A stretch of DNA of 64,000 bases, from contig JAHDXR010000008.1 of NCBI GenBank assembly GCA_023384105.1, forward strand, positions 96,682 to 160,681. The letters run 5' to 3'. Numbering within the stretch: the stretch's first letter is position 1; each line of letters opens with the position of its first letter. The position numbers were made by a program, and so were the translations under genes. The notes under the pieces are model-generated. The model had not been told where the DNA came from. It did no database searches and worked only from the letters and a program-made list of their open reading frames with translations. The stretch comes from Hyphomonadaceae bacterium. Its GTDB lineage: Bacteria; Pseudomonadota; Alphaproteobacteria; Caulobacterales; Aquidulcibacteraceae. Shown here piece after piece: positions 55,005-64,000 of the stretch.

Positions 55005-55337
55005 CTAGAAAGCCCCGCGCAGCAGCGCGAGCCACCGGTGAAGGAGCGAGCGCGGCCCCAGGATGGTTACGAGCGCCACAGCCGCCGCCGCCGCGACCGC
55101 CCCGCCCGCCAGCAGCACCGGCTGCGCCGCCGGCCAGTCGAGCCCCGCCGCCCGCGCCACCGGAAACGCCAGCCCGACAGCGGCGTAGACCGCCACCTGG
55201 TTCAGCGCCCGCGACACCGCCTCGCGCCGGCGCGCCCGCTCCGTCACGCGCGCGAACACGTCGAAGCGGAACACCGGGTCGGGCGAGGCCGGCGGGGCAC
55301 GCCCAAGCAGATCGGCCAGTTCGCGATCGTCGTTCAT
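55005..55337 (-). CDS. Small membrane protein, probable anti-sigma partner
   Basis: 110 residues: charged N-terminus (NDDRELADLLGRAPPASPDP), then two hydrophobic helices near 46-65 and 70-92. Its ATG overlaps the ECF sigma factor stop by 4 bases, the usual arrangement for sigma/anti-sigma pairs, though it lacks a recognisable zinc-binding anti-sigma motif. Confidence 0.65.
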   Translation of the reverse strand: MNDDRELADLLGRAPPASPDPVFRFDVFARVTERARRREAVSRALNQVAVYAAVGLAFPVARAAGLDWPAAQPVLLAGGAVAAAAAVALVTILGPRSLLHRWLALLRGAF

Positions 55338-55876
55338 GACGCCTTCTCCGCAACACCCAGCGCCGCCTGCAGCCGCGCCCGTCCGCGCGCCACGTGCGAC
55401 TTCACCGTACCGAGCGGAAGGCCGAGCGCCTCGGCCGCCTCCGCATGTGTGAACTCCTGGCCGAGACACAAGGCCAGCGCGGCGCGCTGATCGTCCGGCA
55501 GAGCGTCCATGGCCCGCCGCAACGCGAGACGCGCCGCCGCGCGTGCGGGCGGCGCTGACTCGGCGTCGGCGAGTTCGGCGTACGCGTCCTCGCGCGCCCG
55601 CCGCCGCAGCGCCGCGCGGCGCGAACGCCGCCAGTACTGAAACCCAACACCGCAGATGAAGGTGCGCAGGCTCGAACTGCCGTCGAACCGGCCAAGCACC
55701 TCCCAGGTGCGGGCGAACGCCTCCTGCGCGAGATCGTCGGCGTCGGCGTGATTGCCGACAAGCCGGCGCAAGAAGCCCCGCACCGCCGACTGGTGCGCGT
55801 CGACCAGTTGGCCGTACGCCCGCATGTCGCCGGCGCGCGCTCGTCCGATCAGGCGCGTCTCTTCGCCTGGGTCCAT
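55334..55876 (-). CDS. ECF-type RNA polymerase sigma factor
   Basis: 180 residues. Region 2 includes NHADADDLAQEAFARTWEVL and the segment LRTFICGVGFQYWRRSRR; region 4 is LPDDQRAALALCLGQEFTHA followed by LPLGTVKSHVARGRARL, a helix-turn-helix. It would direct polymerase to a stress regulon. The frame continues upstream to 55993, but the ATG at 55876 starts the conserved part. Confidence 0.87.
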   Translation of the reverse strand: MDPGEETRLIGRARAGDMRAYGQLVDAHQSAVRGFLRRLVGNHADADDLAQEAFARTWEVLGRFDGSSSLRTFICGVGFQYWRRSRRAALRRRAREDAYAELADAESAPPARAAARLALRRAMDALPDDQRAALALCLGQEFTHAEAAEALGLPLGTVKSHVARGRARLQAALGVAEKAS

Positions 55877-55884
55877 CGCTTTTG

Positions 55885-56286
55885 CTACTTGCGGCCGAAG
55901 ATGAGGATCAGCAGCGAGCCGACCGCGAGCACGCCCATCGTCACCGCGACGATGACGAAGGCGAAGGCGTAGCTCTCGTCGCGCACCCACCACCAGCCCG
56001 TGGCGAAACCGGCGGCCAGCGCGGCGAAGGTCACGAACGACCAGGCGCCGGAATGGCGCCCATGCGCGTGGGCGACGCCGTCGTCCCCATCATCGTCATC
56101 GAAGCGGCGCGCCGCCAGCCGCACCAGCTCCGGCGGCGGCTCCTTGCCTTGATCGGTGTACGACTTGATCAGCTCGATCATCGTCTTGGCGCGGCGATCG
56201 CTTTGCATCATGCTATAGATGGCCAAGAACATCCCGAAGATCGGAAAGATCAGCCACCAGAAATCACGGAACAGCTCGGCCGTCAT
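55885..56286 (-). CDS. DUF6249-like membrane protein
   Basis: 133 residues: a membrane helix near residues 8-26, then RRAKTMIELIKSYTDQGKEP and PPELVRLAARRF, an acidic/His stretch, and two more helices. The middle motif is typical of small membrane proteins placed beside ECF sigma genes. It ends 8 bases before the sigma factor start, so it probably leads this operon. The ATG at 56286 has GGAGGGTGG upstream. Confidence 0.7.
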   Translation of the reverse strand: MTAELFRDFWWLIFPIFGMFLAIYSMMQSDRRAKTMIELIKSYTDQGKEPPPELVRLAARRFDDDDGDDGVAHAHGRHSGAWSFVTFAALAAGFATGWWWVRDESYAFAFVIVAVTMGVLAVGSLLILIFGRK

Positions 56287-56403
56287 CTTCCACCCTCCAG
56301 ACGCCCTCACAGACGCTTCTGAGCCTCTACCGCCGCCGGCGGCGGCGCTGGATGCAGGCGGATAGGGATTTGTCGGAGCTTCCACGCCGTGCTGACGCGC
56401 CCC

Positions 56404-56530
56404 TATGGACCGCCGGCCCGCGGCGTTTCAGCTTCGAGCCGTCTTCAGGATGAAACGGTGTTGCCGGCAAGATGCCGGCGCTCCGAAGCGGCGCCACATC
56501 GGACCGCCGGCTTCCAGCCGGCATGCGACG
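56404..56530. repeat. Degenerate palindromic elements in a 440-base gap
   Basis: Two diverged TATGGACC-type pieces: TATGGACCGCCGGCCC at 56404 and CGGACCGCCGGCTTCCAGCC near 56500, with GCCGGCAAGATGCCGGCGCTCC between. The rest of 56287-56725 holds no gene that I can support. Confidence 0.55.
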
Positions 56531-56598
56531 TTTCCACCTCAGGCCGTGTGCAGAATCAAATGAACCACAGGCGCCTGCGCCAAGTTTTGCGCACGCTG

Positions 56599-56623
56599 CG
56601 TTCGAGCGTGGCCGCCAGCACCG
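56599..56623. repeat. 25-bp direct repeat, copy outside murG
   Basis: An exact copy of murG sequence 58110-58134 (it begins CGTTCGAGCGTGGCC and ends CAGCACCG). Read on the minus strand it encodes the VLAATLER stretch of MurG, so this is likely a relic of murG coding DNA. Confidence 0.8.
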
Positions 56624-56725
56624 ACGCCCCTCTGCTTCAGGTCACGCCCCGGACAAAACGCGCGCCTCCAAAGTTTTATTAACCGACCAATGCCAGCCTG
56701 TTGGCTAAGTGTAGAGAAGCCGCTG

Positions 56726-58001
56726 ATGAATCCCCCCCCCCCCCCCCATTCATAGATTTTTAACTGGCATTTCAGCGCTCTGCGCCCTCGGGGCGTGCGC
56801 TTCGACAGAAGACGTTCGCGCACTGCGCCGGCCAGAATTGCCTCCAAGCTTCGCCGCGCGAGCCGAGTACCGGACGCCTCTGTACGAGAACGTAGCGGTT
56901 TACGAAGTTCTCAACGTCCCCGAAGTGCGATGGTTCGATGGCGAGGCCGTCTTTACGACGCGGCCGACGCGCCAGGATGTCACTGCATCTCTGAGTGCGT
57001 GGCTGGACACAGCGCATATGCTGGCGCCCAGCATCGGTGAAGCAGACTACCTGCTGACGCTCTCGTTCGAGGAGCTGCGCGGACCGGACGTTATCTGGTT
57101 CACTGACAAGCATGCCAGCGCCACTGTGCATTATACGCTTGCCTGCCAAAGAGCGCATAGAGCTCGAGAGAGAATGAATTATGGCGACCTGAGGTCGTTA
57201 TGCACGGCGCCTGGCCAAGTCATCTTCGAAGGCACCTACCGGGCGCAGCTTCAGGCGCGCATGCCAGGCGTCACGCCGGAGATGGTGCGCGCAGGCATTG
57301 CAAGCGGCGTGCTCAGCGCCATGCTGGCCCCTGAAATCCGGGATTCCGCGGACGTTGTGGCGAACGCCGTGGGCCTCGGCGCAATCCTTGGCGATGGCGC
57401 GGCGCGCGGCGTTGGCACGAACGCCTTCCAACTCCAACTGGATGAAGCGCTCGATATCCTGGCGCTGAGCTGGCCAGCGCTGGATGATCTCACAGGCTTC
57501 GATGTCGCGGAAAGTCTAGGCGTGCTTGGTGCGGGCCTTATCATTAGCGCCGACAATGGCGAAGCGTCGCCAACCTACACGACCGACCGCCTGCGCGGCA
57601 TGATCAGTGGCGGGCTGATCGGCGGCATCGCCGCCGATAACGGCGCCACGACGACTGGCGACGCGGCCGCGCGCTGGCGTGGCGGTGCGGCGGGCGCGCT
57701 TATCGGCGTGGTTGGCGCCGCGCCGACAGGCCGCCCTATCGAGGAATGGAATGCGCGCGAAGCCATCGGCGCGTTCGACGGCACGCGCCGCCGGCATCAG
57801 GCGGTCGCCGGGATGCTCCGTCAGAACTTCAACAGCTTCCTGTTCGGTCTGCACGGCGCCGACCTGCTGCGTATTCGCGAAGCCGTGCCCTGCGCCGACT
57901 TAAATCGAGACGGCTATAATGTTGGCATCGTCACATCGACCGACGAGGTCGTTGGCTACGATTGCCCTATCGGCCGCACGCGCCCGGTGCGGAGCTTCTA
58001 A
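56726..58001 (+). CDS. Lipoprotein gene with start codon put out of frame by a poly-C tract
   Basis: From 56748 the frame reads a signal peptide with lipobox (RFLTGISALCALGACAS) and a protein of about 400 residues to 58001. The only suitable ATG (56726, MNPPPPP) is separated from it by 16 C; 15 or 18 C would put them in frame. The body has glycine-rich hydrophobic stretches (GMISGGLIGGIAADNGA, GGAAGALIGVVGAAP) and no family I recognise. The closest in-frame start downstream is TTG 56838, which lacks the signal. Local GC is lower than in its neighbours, hinting at transfer. Confidence 0.6.
56732..56747 (+). repeat. Run of 16 C
   Basis: A homopolymer of 16 cytosines directly after ATGAAT. No other run of similar length was seen in the window. 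It is either a slipped-strand (phase-variable) tract or a sequencing or assembly error. Confidence 0.9.
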
Positions 58002-59089
58002 GCGGCGACGCTTTCGGCCAGGTCGGCCAGCAGCTTGGCCGCGTCGGGCCGGGCGGCGGCCCGGGCGGCGGCGGCGCGGACGGCGAGTCCGTGCGGATCG
58101 GCCAGGCGCCGTTCGAGCGTGGCCGCCAGCACCGCCGGCTCGAACTCGTCCTCGGTGAAGAGATCGGCCGCCCCTACGGCTGTAAGGCCCTCGGCGTTGG
58201 CGGTCTGGTGATCGTCGGCGGCGGCCGCGAACGGCACCAGGATGGCCGGGCGGCCGGCCACCTGCAGCTCCGTCACCGACGAAGCGCCCGCGCGCGAGAT
58301 CACGAGATGCGCCGCCCCCAGCCGCTGGCCCATGTCGCTGAAGAACGGCGACACTTCGGCGCCGACCTGCGCCCTCTGGTAGACCTTCTTCACCTGCGCG
58401 ACCTGCTCCTCGCGCACCTGATGGACGACGTCGAGCCGCGCGCGCAGCGCCTGCGGCAGCATGGCGATGGCGGCGGGGATGACCTCGCCGAACAGCCGCG
58501 CGCCCTGGCTGCCGCCGATAATCAGCAGGTTGAGCCGCCCGCCGGCCGGCGCTTCCGGATAGGGCCGCTCGCGCACCGCCAGGATCGGCAGCCGCACCGG
58601 ATTGCCGACCACGCGCTTGCGGTCCGCCGTCTTCGGCGGCAGGCGGTCCAGCCGCTCGAAGCCGCAGGCCACGATTGCAGCGCTCGTCGCCATCGCGCGA
58701 TTGACGCGGCCGAGCACCGAGTTCTGCTCATGGATGATGATCGGGACATGCCTGGCGCGCGCCGCCATCAGCGCCGGGAACGAAGGATAACCGCCGAACC
58801 CCGCCACCAAAGCCGGCTGCAATTCGTCGAAGCGCTGCTTGGCCTCTTTAATGCCCCGCGAAATCTTCAGCATCGCCGGGATCGCCGTGAACGAGTTCAT
58901 CGACAGCGACGCCGCCGGCACGTCCTCGATACGCTCGGCGGGAAAGCCCTCGGCGTATCTGCGTCCGCGCGCGTCCGTCATCAGCACCACGCGCCAGCCG
59001 CGGCGGAACATCTCTTCAGCGAACGCAGCTGCAGGGAACAAATGGCCCCCGGTTCCGCCTGCTGCGATGACGACGATCTTCTTTGTCAT
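57998..59089 (-). CDS. murG: UDP-GlcNAc--lipid I GlcNAc transferase MurG
   Basis: 363 residues, GT-B glycosyltransferase making lipid II. VIAAGGTGGHLFPAAAFAEE, HEQNSVLGRVNRAMA, LLIIGGSQGARLFGEV and SRAGASSVTELQVAGRPAIL are present. Its stop lies 4 bases inside the end of the convergent lipoprotein gene, so the two genes overlap tail to tail. The 25-bp repeat is in its 3' part. Confidence 0.95.
   Translation of the reverse strand: MTKKIVVIAAGGTGGHLFPAAAFAEEMFRRGWRVVLMTDARGRRYAEGFPAERIEDVPAASLSMNSFTAIPAMLKISRGIKEAKQRFDELQPALVAGFGGYPSFPALMAARARHVPIIIHEQNSVLGRVNRAMATSAAIVACGFERLDRLPPKTADRKRVVGNPVRLPILAVRERPYPEAPAGGRLNLLIIGGSQGARLFGEVIPAAIAMLPQALRARLDVVHQVREEQVAQVKKVYQRAQVGAEVSPFFSDMGQRLGAAHLVISRAGASSVTELQVAGRPAILVPFAAAADDHQTANAEGLTAVGAADLFTEDEFEPAVLAATLERRLADPHGLAVRAAAARAAARPDAAKLLADLAESVAA
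58110..58134. repeat. 25-bp direct repeat, copy inside murG
   Basis: The partner of 56599-56623, in the same orientation, 1,511 bases apart. It lies about 110 bases from the 3' end of murG. Confidence 0.8.
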
Positions 59090-59093
59090 TGGC

Positions 59094-60233
59094 CTATCGC
59101 GTCATGCGCCCTGCAAAGACATAGGCGCCAGGCCTGTCCCGGAGGAGTGCAAGGCAGAACCCCAACGCCAGCGCCGAGCCGATCATCGAGGACCCGCCGA
59201 ACGAAATGAACGGCAGCGTCATGCCCTTCGCTGGCAGCAAACTCAAGTTCACCGCGACATGGATCGCCGCCTGCGTCACCAGGAGCACGATCAGGCCCGC
59301 CGCCGCCAGCTGCTCGAACGGCGCGTTCAAGCGGCTCGCGCGCGAAAGCCCGCGGAACGCCAGCGCGCCGAACAGCACGATGAGCCCGATCGAAGCGAGC
59401 AGCCCGAACTCCTCTGCTGCAACGGCGAACACGAAGTCGGCGTGCGCGTCCGGCAGCGAACGCTTGATGACGCCTTCGCCCGGTCCGCGCCCAAACACGC
59501 CGCCCGCGGCGATCGCATCGAGCGCGCGATTGACCTGATAGGCGGCGTCGCCTTCCGGATTGAGCCATGCGTCCACGCGCTCACGCGCATGCGGGTAGAA
59601 GCTGTAGATCGCCCACGCGCCGAACGCGCCCAGCACGCCCGCGCCCAACACCCAGCGCAGCGCCACGCCCGAGAGGAACAACAGCGCGCCGAGGCAAAGC
59701 GCCAGCAGCGCGGTTTGCCCGACATCCGGCTGAGACAGCAGCGCGGCGGCGGCCAGGGCGAAGACGCCGATGGCGATCGCATGTCCGGGAAACTGGCGCT
59801 GCTTCATGCTTTCGCCAAGCATCCAGGCCCAGACGACGATGAGCGCGGGCTTCAGGATCTCCGAGGGCTGAAACGAAAACGCGCCGAAATCGAACCAACG
59901 CTGCGCGCCCTTCACCTCCGGCCCGATCAGCGCCGCGAGCCCGCACAGCGGCAAGCAGATCGCCGCGAGAATTGTTCCCACGCGGCGCACCTGGCGCGGA
60001 TCGAGCGCGGCCGCGCCCAGCATCACCACCACGCCGAGCGCCGCGTAAGCGGCCTGGCGCGCGGCGAAATAGAACGCTTCCTCGATGCGGATGCGCGCGG
60101 TTGCGGCGGGGCTCGCCGCCATCGAGAACAGGACGCCCAGCGCGAACAGAATGGCGGCGATGATCAGCAGCGGCCTGTCGTAGCTGCGCACGCGGTCGAG
60201 CGCGGCGCCGAACCGCTCGGCCACGGCGTTCAC
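59094..60233 (-). CDS. ftsW: Peptidoglycan glycosyltransferase FtsW
   Basis: 379 residues, SEDS family with about ten membrane helices. GAQRWFDFGAFSFQPSEILK, LSQPDVGQTALL, VIKRSLPDAHADFVFAVAAEE and LPFISFGGSSMIGSALALG are typical. It polymerises septal glycan. The GTG at 60233 overlaps the murD stop (GTGA) and is chosen over a long open extension. Confidence 0.93.
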   Translation of the reverse strand: MNAVAERFGAALDRVRSYDRPLLIIAAILFALGVLFSMAASPAATARIRIEEAFYFAARQAAYAALGVVVMLGAAALDPRQVRRVGTILAAICLPLCGLAALIGPEVKGAQRWFDFGAFSFQPSEILKPALIVVWAWMLGESMKQRQFPGHAIAIGVFALAAAALLSQPDVGQTALLALCLGALLFLSGVALRWVLGAGVLGAFGAWAIYSFYPHARERVDAWLNPEGDAAYQVNRALDAIAAGGVFGRGPGEGVIKRSLPDAHADFVFAVAAEEFGLLASIGLIVLFGALAFRGLSRASRLNAPFEQLAAAGLIVLLVTQAAIHVAVNLSLLPAKGMTLPFISFGGSSMIGSALALGFCLALLRDRPGAYVFAGRMTR

Positions 60234-61654
60234 GCCGCGCCTCCGTTGCGCGCGGGCGGGGCCTCCGCCAGCGCAGTCACGAACTTGCGGAACTGTTCGC
60301 CGCGATCCTCGTACGACTTGAACTGATCGAACGACGCGCACGCCGGCGACAGCAGCACCACCGGATGCGGCTCGCCCGAGGCGCGCGCGTCGTTGAAGGC
60401 GAGCTTCACCGCCGCTTCGAGATGTCCGGCCATCGTCACCGGAACCTTGTCGCGCAGCGCATCGGAGAAATCGCCGGCCGATTGGCCGATCAGATAGGCG
60501 CGCGCCATGCGCGGGAAGAACGGCGCAAGCTCCTCGATGCCGCCGTCCTTGGCGACGCCGCCGGCGATCCAATAGACGCGCGGGTAAACGGCGAGCGCCT
60601 GCGCCGCCGCGTTGGCGTTGGTGGCCTTCGAGTCGTTGACGAAGCGCACGCCCTGGACCGATCCCACCCGCTCCAGCCGGTGCGGCAGACCGGGAAACGT
60701 CGTCATCGCCTGGGCGATCGTCTTGGCGTCGGCGCCGAGCACGCGCGCGGCGGCGTAGGCGGCCGCCGCGTTCTGGGCGTTATGCCTGCCGGCGAGCGCC
60801 GGCGCCTTGGCCAGATCGGCGGCCACCTCCGAACGGCCGCTGAGGGAGTCGACGATCTTGCCGTCGAGCGCCGACACCCCGCGCCCGAGCGCCTGCCCGG
60901 ACGAGATCGGCGCCACGTGCTGCACCGAAGCGCGCGTCAGCTCGGTGCACGCCTTGGCGCAGTAGAGGTCGTCGACGCCGATGATCGCCCAATCCGCCGC
61001 GCCCTGGTTGAGGAAGATGCGTTTCTTGGCGGCGACATAAGCGTTCATGTCGCCATGGCGATCCAGATGGTCCGGCGTGGTGTTGAGCCAGACGGCGGCG
61101 TCGAGCCGCAAGCTCGACGTCAGATCGAGCTGATAGGAACTCAGTTCGATCACGTAGTACGCGCCCGGATGCAGCGGCGGCAGATCAAGGATCGCCTCGC
61201 CGATATTGCCGCCGAGACGCACGTCCTTGCCGGCTTCCGTGAGGATGTGCGCGATCAGCGCCGAGGTCGTCGACTTGCCGTTGGTGCCGGTGACGCCGAT
61301 CAGCTTGGGGCGCTGCGTCGCCGGCAGCGCGTTCACGGCGCGCGCGAACAGCTCGATGTCGCTGACGATGGGCACGCCGGTGGCGTCCGCCAGGGTGACG
61401 ACGCGGTGCGGCTCGGGGAAGGTCAGCGGCACGCCGGGCGAGAGCACCAGGGCCGCGAACGTGCGCCAGTCGCGGCTGTTGATGTCCGACACCGGCACGC
61501 CCGCGGCTTCGGCCTTGGCGCGCGAGACGTCGTTGTCGTCCCACGCATGCACGCGCGCGCCGCCGGCGGCGAGCGCGCGCGCCGCCGCCAGCCCCGTCCG
61601 CGCCAGGCCGAACACCGCGACGTCGCGGCCTTTGAATTCGGTGATGGGGATCAT
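60230..61654 (-). CDS. murD: UDP-N-acetylmuramoylalanine--D-glutamate ligase
   Basis: 474 residues. It adds D-Glu to UDP-MurNAc-L-Ala. VFGLARTGLAAARALAAGG, the ATP loop GVTGTNGKSTTSALIAHIL, LNTTPDHLDRHG, ALAGRHNAQNAAAAYAAARV and FVNDSKATNANAAAQAL are present. It is coupled to ftsW by a 4-base overlap. Confidence 0.95.
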   Translation of the reverse strand: MIPITEFKGRDVAVFGLARTGLAAARALAAGGARVHAWDDNDVSRAKAEAAGVPVSDINSRDWRTFAALVLSPGVPLTFPEPHRVVTLADATGVPIVSDIELFARAVNALPATQRPKLIGVTGTNGKSTTSALIAHILTEAGKDVRLGGNIGEAILDLPPLHPGAYYVIELSSYQLDLTSSLRLDAAVWLNTTPDHLDRHGDMNAYVAAKKRIFLNQGAADWAIIGVDDLYCAKACTELTRASVQHVAPISSGQALGRGVSALDGKIVDSLSGRSEVAADLAKAPALAGRHNAQNAAAAYAAARVLGADAKTIAQAMTTFPGLPHRLERVGSVQGVRFVNDSKATNANAAAQALAVYPRVYWIAGGVAKDGGIEELAPFFPRMARAYLIGQSAGDFSDALRDKVPVTMAGHLEAAVKLAFNDARASGEPHPVVLLSPACASFDQFKSYEDRGEQFRKFVTALAEAPPARNGGAA

Positions 61655-61665
61655 GACGCAGCAGC

Positions 61666-61738
61666 TCGGCAGTCGGCGGCGGGCAGCCGGCGATCGACGC
61701 CGCAGCAGCCGTCCCGACTGCCTGTTGCCGACTGCCGA
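61666..61738. repeat. Inverted repeat between mraY and murD
   Basis: TCGGCAGTCGGC (61666-61677) and GCCGACTGCCGA (61727-61738) are perfect 12-bp reverse complements in the 145-base gap between mraY and murD, which are otherwise tightly packed. The spacer holds further GC-rich partial repeats. Confidence 0.55.
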
Positions 61739-61799
61739 TTGCCGAATCTCAAGAGCACGCTCGCCTCCGGAAGCGCCCCTCCTGCGCTGCTTCGCGCCG

Positions 61800-62945
61800 T
61801 TAACGCAACTTCAATGTGGCGAGGCCCGCCATGGCGAAGATCACCGAAATGATCCAGAAACGAATGACGATGGTCGGTTCCTGCCAGCCGAGCTTCTCGA
61901 AATGGTGGTGCACCGGCGCCATCAGGAACAGCCGCTTGCCGGTGCGCTTGAACACCGCGACCTGCAGCATCACCGAAAGCGTTTCGAGCACGAACAGGCC
62001 GCCGACGATGGCGAGCACGATCTCGTGCTTGGTCGCCACCGCGACCGCACCGAGGAGCCCGCCCATCGCGAGCGAGCCGGTGTCGCCCATGAACACGCGC
62101 GCGGGCGGCGCGTTGTACCAGAGGAAGCCGAGCGAAGCGCCCAGGAGCGCGCCCAGCAGCGTCGCCAGTTCGGAAACGCCGGCGACGTGGGGAATGCCGA
62201 GATAGGTGGAATAGTCGACGCGGCCGACGAGATAGCAGATGAGGCCGAACGTGCCAGCGGCGATCATCACCGGAACGATCGCCAGGCCGTCGAGGCCGTC
62301 GGTGAGGTTCACAGCGTTGCCGAAGCCCACGATCACGAACATCGCGAAGATGATGTAGAACGCGAGCAGCTGGACGCCCCAGCCGTTGACGAACGGCAGC
62401 GCCACCGCCGTCAGCGGATCGGCCGCCATCAGCGCGCTCCAGAAGCCGGCGATGTCGTGGGTCTGGCCGGGCGTCGTCGCCACCCACTCGGCCACGAGCA
62501 TCGCCACCACCGCCACCATCGCGATGGTGAACTCGAACGCCAGCCGCAGTCTGGCGGACAGGCCGCCATGGTGCTGCTTCGTGACCTTGGCGAAATCGTC
62601 GACGAAACCGATCGCGCCGAAACCGATCGTCACGATCAGCACCGCCCACACGTACGGATTGTCCAGATCCGACCACAGCAGCGAAGAAATGCCGAGGCTG
62701 ATCAGGATGATGAGCCCGCCCATTGTCGGCGTGCCCTTCTTGGTCAGCAGGTGGCCCTGCGGGCCGTCCTCGCGGATCGGCTGGCCCTTGCCCTGCTTCT
62801 TGCGCAGCCAGTGGATGAACGGCGCGCCGATGGCGAAGGCGATGATCATCGCCGTGAACATCGCGCCGCCGGTTCGAAACGTTATGTAGTTGAAGAGATT
62901 GAAGAACTGCGAGCGGTCCTGCAATTGGCCAAGCAGCTCAAGCAT
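61800..62945 (-). CDS. mraY: Phospho-N-acetylmuramoyl-pentapeptide transferase
   Basis: 381 residues, ten-helix enzyme that makes lipid [38 protein letters not shown] (Asp pair), [16 protein letters not shown] and [12 protein letters not shown], with the HHHFE motif near the C-terminus, are complete. It overlaps the end of murF by 8 bases. Confidence 0.96.
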   Translation of the reverse strand: MLELLGQLQDRSQFFNLFNYITFRTGGAMFTAMIIAFAIGAPFIHWLRKKQGKGQPIREDGPQGHLLTKKGTPTMGGLIILISLGISSLLWSDLDNPYVWAVLIVTIGFGAIGFVDDFAKVTKQHHGGLSARLRLAFEFTIAMVAVVAMLVAEWVATTPGQTHDIAGFWSALMAADPLTAVALPFVNGWGVQLLAFYIIFAMFVIVGFGNAVNLTDGLDGLAIVPVMIAAGTFGLICYLVGRVDYSTYLGIPHVAGVSELATLLGALLGASLGFLWYNAPPARVFMGDTGSLAMGGLLGAVAVATKHEIVLAIVGGLFVLETLSVMLQVAVFKRTGKRLFLMAPVHHHFEKLGWQEPTIVIRFWIISVIFAMAGLATLKLR

Positions 62946-63999
62946 TCACGTCCCCTTTGAGCCGCTGGAGCGCGCTCACAACGCGGCTCATCTTGGCGCC
63001 GTTCGATCCCTTCACGAGCACGATGTCCCCAGGTCGTAGCGCACTCGCAATGATGGGAATCAGCGCGTCGGAGGATTCGGCATAGCCGCCGCGGCGCGCC
63101 GGCGGAAGCGCCTCCATGAGCGCGGACATGCGCGGACCTGCGGCAAACACCAGATCGACCCCCGCCTGCTCCAGCGGCGCGGCCAATCCGGCGTGATAGG
63201 CCCGCTCGTCCGGCCCCAGCTCCAACATATCCCCAAGCGCGGCGATGCGCCGGCCGCCGGGGCCGGGCCTGCGCGCCGCCAGCGTCGCGAACGCCGCCGC
63301 CATCGAGGCGGGGTTGGCGTTGTAGGAATCATCCACAAGCATGAACGCGCCGAACGGCGCCTCGATCCGGGTGGCGACGCCGCGCCCGTCGAACGCGCGC
63401 AGATGTTCCAGCGCATGCGCCGCCGCGTCGAGATCGGCGCCGACCACGTCCGCCGCCGCCAGCGCCGCGACCGAATTCAGCGCCCAGTGCGCGCCTTCGA
63501 CGCCGATGCGATAGCGGATGGCGCGGCCGAGGATTTCCGCCTCCGCAGTCGAGCCGGTCTCGTCCATCTCGAACTTGAGCAGGCGCGCTTCGCACTCCGC
63601 GTCGCGCCCGAAGCGAACGAGGGTGGCGCCGTTGCGCTCCGCCGCCGCGATCAGCCGGCTCGCATGCGGCGCTTCGTTCGGGACGAGAGCCGCGCCGCCG
63701 GGTTCGAGGCCGGCGTAGATGTCGCCCTTCTCGTCGGCGACGGCTTCGAGCGAACCGAGATTCTCCACGTGCGCCGGCGCGATCGTCGTCACCAAAGCCG
63801 CGTGCGGCTTCACCAGCTGCGCCAGCGGCAGGATTTCGCCGCGATGGTTCATACCCAACTCGAACACGCCGAACTGCGCCTCGCGCGGCATCCTCGAAAG
63901 CGTGAGCGGCACGCCCCAATGGTTGTTGTAGCTCTTCACCGAGCGGTGCGTCCGCCCGCTCGCGGAGAGACAAACCGCGAGCGCTTCCTTGGTCGAGGT
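62938..63999 (-). CDS. murF: UDP-MurNAc-tripeptide--D-Ala-D-Ala ligase, 5' end beyond the window
   Basis: About 354 residues are visible; the start is outside. The frame opens with [20 protein letters not shown], just after the ATP loop, then [36 protein letters not shown] and [10 protein letters not shown]. It attaches D-Ala-D-Ala to the stem peptide. murE would be expected just upstream. Confidence 0.93.
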   Translation of the reverse strand, partial: TSTKEALAVCLSASGRTHRSVKSYNNHWGVPLTLSRMPREAQFGVFELGMNHRGEILPLAQLVKPHAALVTTIAPAHVENLGSLEAVADEKGDIYAGLEPGGAALVPNEAPHASRLIAAAERNGATLVRFGRDAECEARLLKFEMDETGSTAEAEILGRAIRYRIGVEGAHWALNSVAALAAADVVGADLDAAAHALEHLRAFDGRGVATRIEAPFGAFMLVDDSYNANPASMAAAFATLAARRPGPGGRRIAALGDMLELGPDERAYHAGLAAPLEQAGVDLVFAAGPRMSALMEALPPARRGGYAESSDALIPIIASALRPGDIVLVKGSNGAKMSRVVSALQRLKGDVNA

Positions 64000-64000
64000 C

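Overview
The window is GC-rich, gene-dense DNA from an alphaproteobacterium, most likely of the Caulobacterales/Hyphomonadaceae type (inference). Four things point there: a circularly permuted two-piece tmRNA gene, an alpha-type SspB adaptor, the pairs hflK-hflC-degP, miaA/serB and folA-thyA, and a division and cell-wall (dcw) cluster ordered murF-mraY-murD-ftsW-murG ... murC ... murB ... ddl-ftsQ-ftsA-ftsZ ... lpxC-bamD-ligA. No rRNA, tRNA, CRISPR array, transposase or prophage was seen.

Layout. 1-12.7 kb: housekeeping and stress genes: oxygenase fragment, SDR, TerB-like protein, ilvC-like gene, a VapBC-type toxin-antitoxin pair with a palindromic operator, miaA, serB, a HAD phosphatase and hflKC-degP. 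12.7-21 kb: mrp, a Tat-exported lipid-anchored flavoprotein, pyk, an SMP-30 protein, folA-thyA, aquaporin and a CPBP protease. 21-26.8 kb: permuted ssrA with sspB about 1.2 kb downstream (tag and tag-binding adaptor), a RusA-like nuclease with a membrane protein, fumC, DUF4169 and RHH genes. 26.8-36.8 kb: two adjacent membrane-anchored TIR proteins, small secreted proteins, uvrD and prmA (each with a palindromic element inserted in frame) and pepP. 36.9-64 kb: the dcw cluster on the minus strand, broken up by unrelated genes: a TPR protein, ahpC-ahpD behind an OxyR-like operator, a third and degenerate TIR-like protein, tandem DUF6491 lipoproteins, an ECF sigma operon, and a lipoprotein gene whose start codon is put out of frame by a run of 16 C.

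Palindromic elements are a strong theme. A family with ends TATGGACCGCCGGCG...CGCCGGCGGTCCATA occurs about nine times, mostly between convergent genes, and has at least two kinds of core. Other inverted repeats lie in the intervening segment of the tmRNA precursor, in two coding regions and between several genes.

The best candidates for something new are the membrane TIR set (a TIR-TM-extracytoplasmic domain protein, a TIR-DUF805 fusion, and a secreted protein homologous to the sensor-like domain), the in-frame palindromic insertions, and the poly-C-controlled lipoprotein gene next to murG, which is associated with a 25-bp direct repeat of murG sequence.
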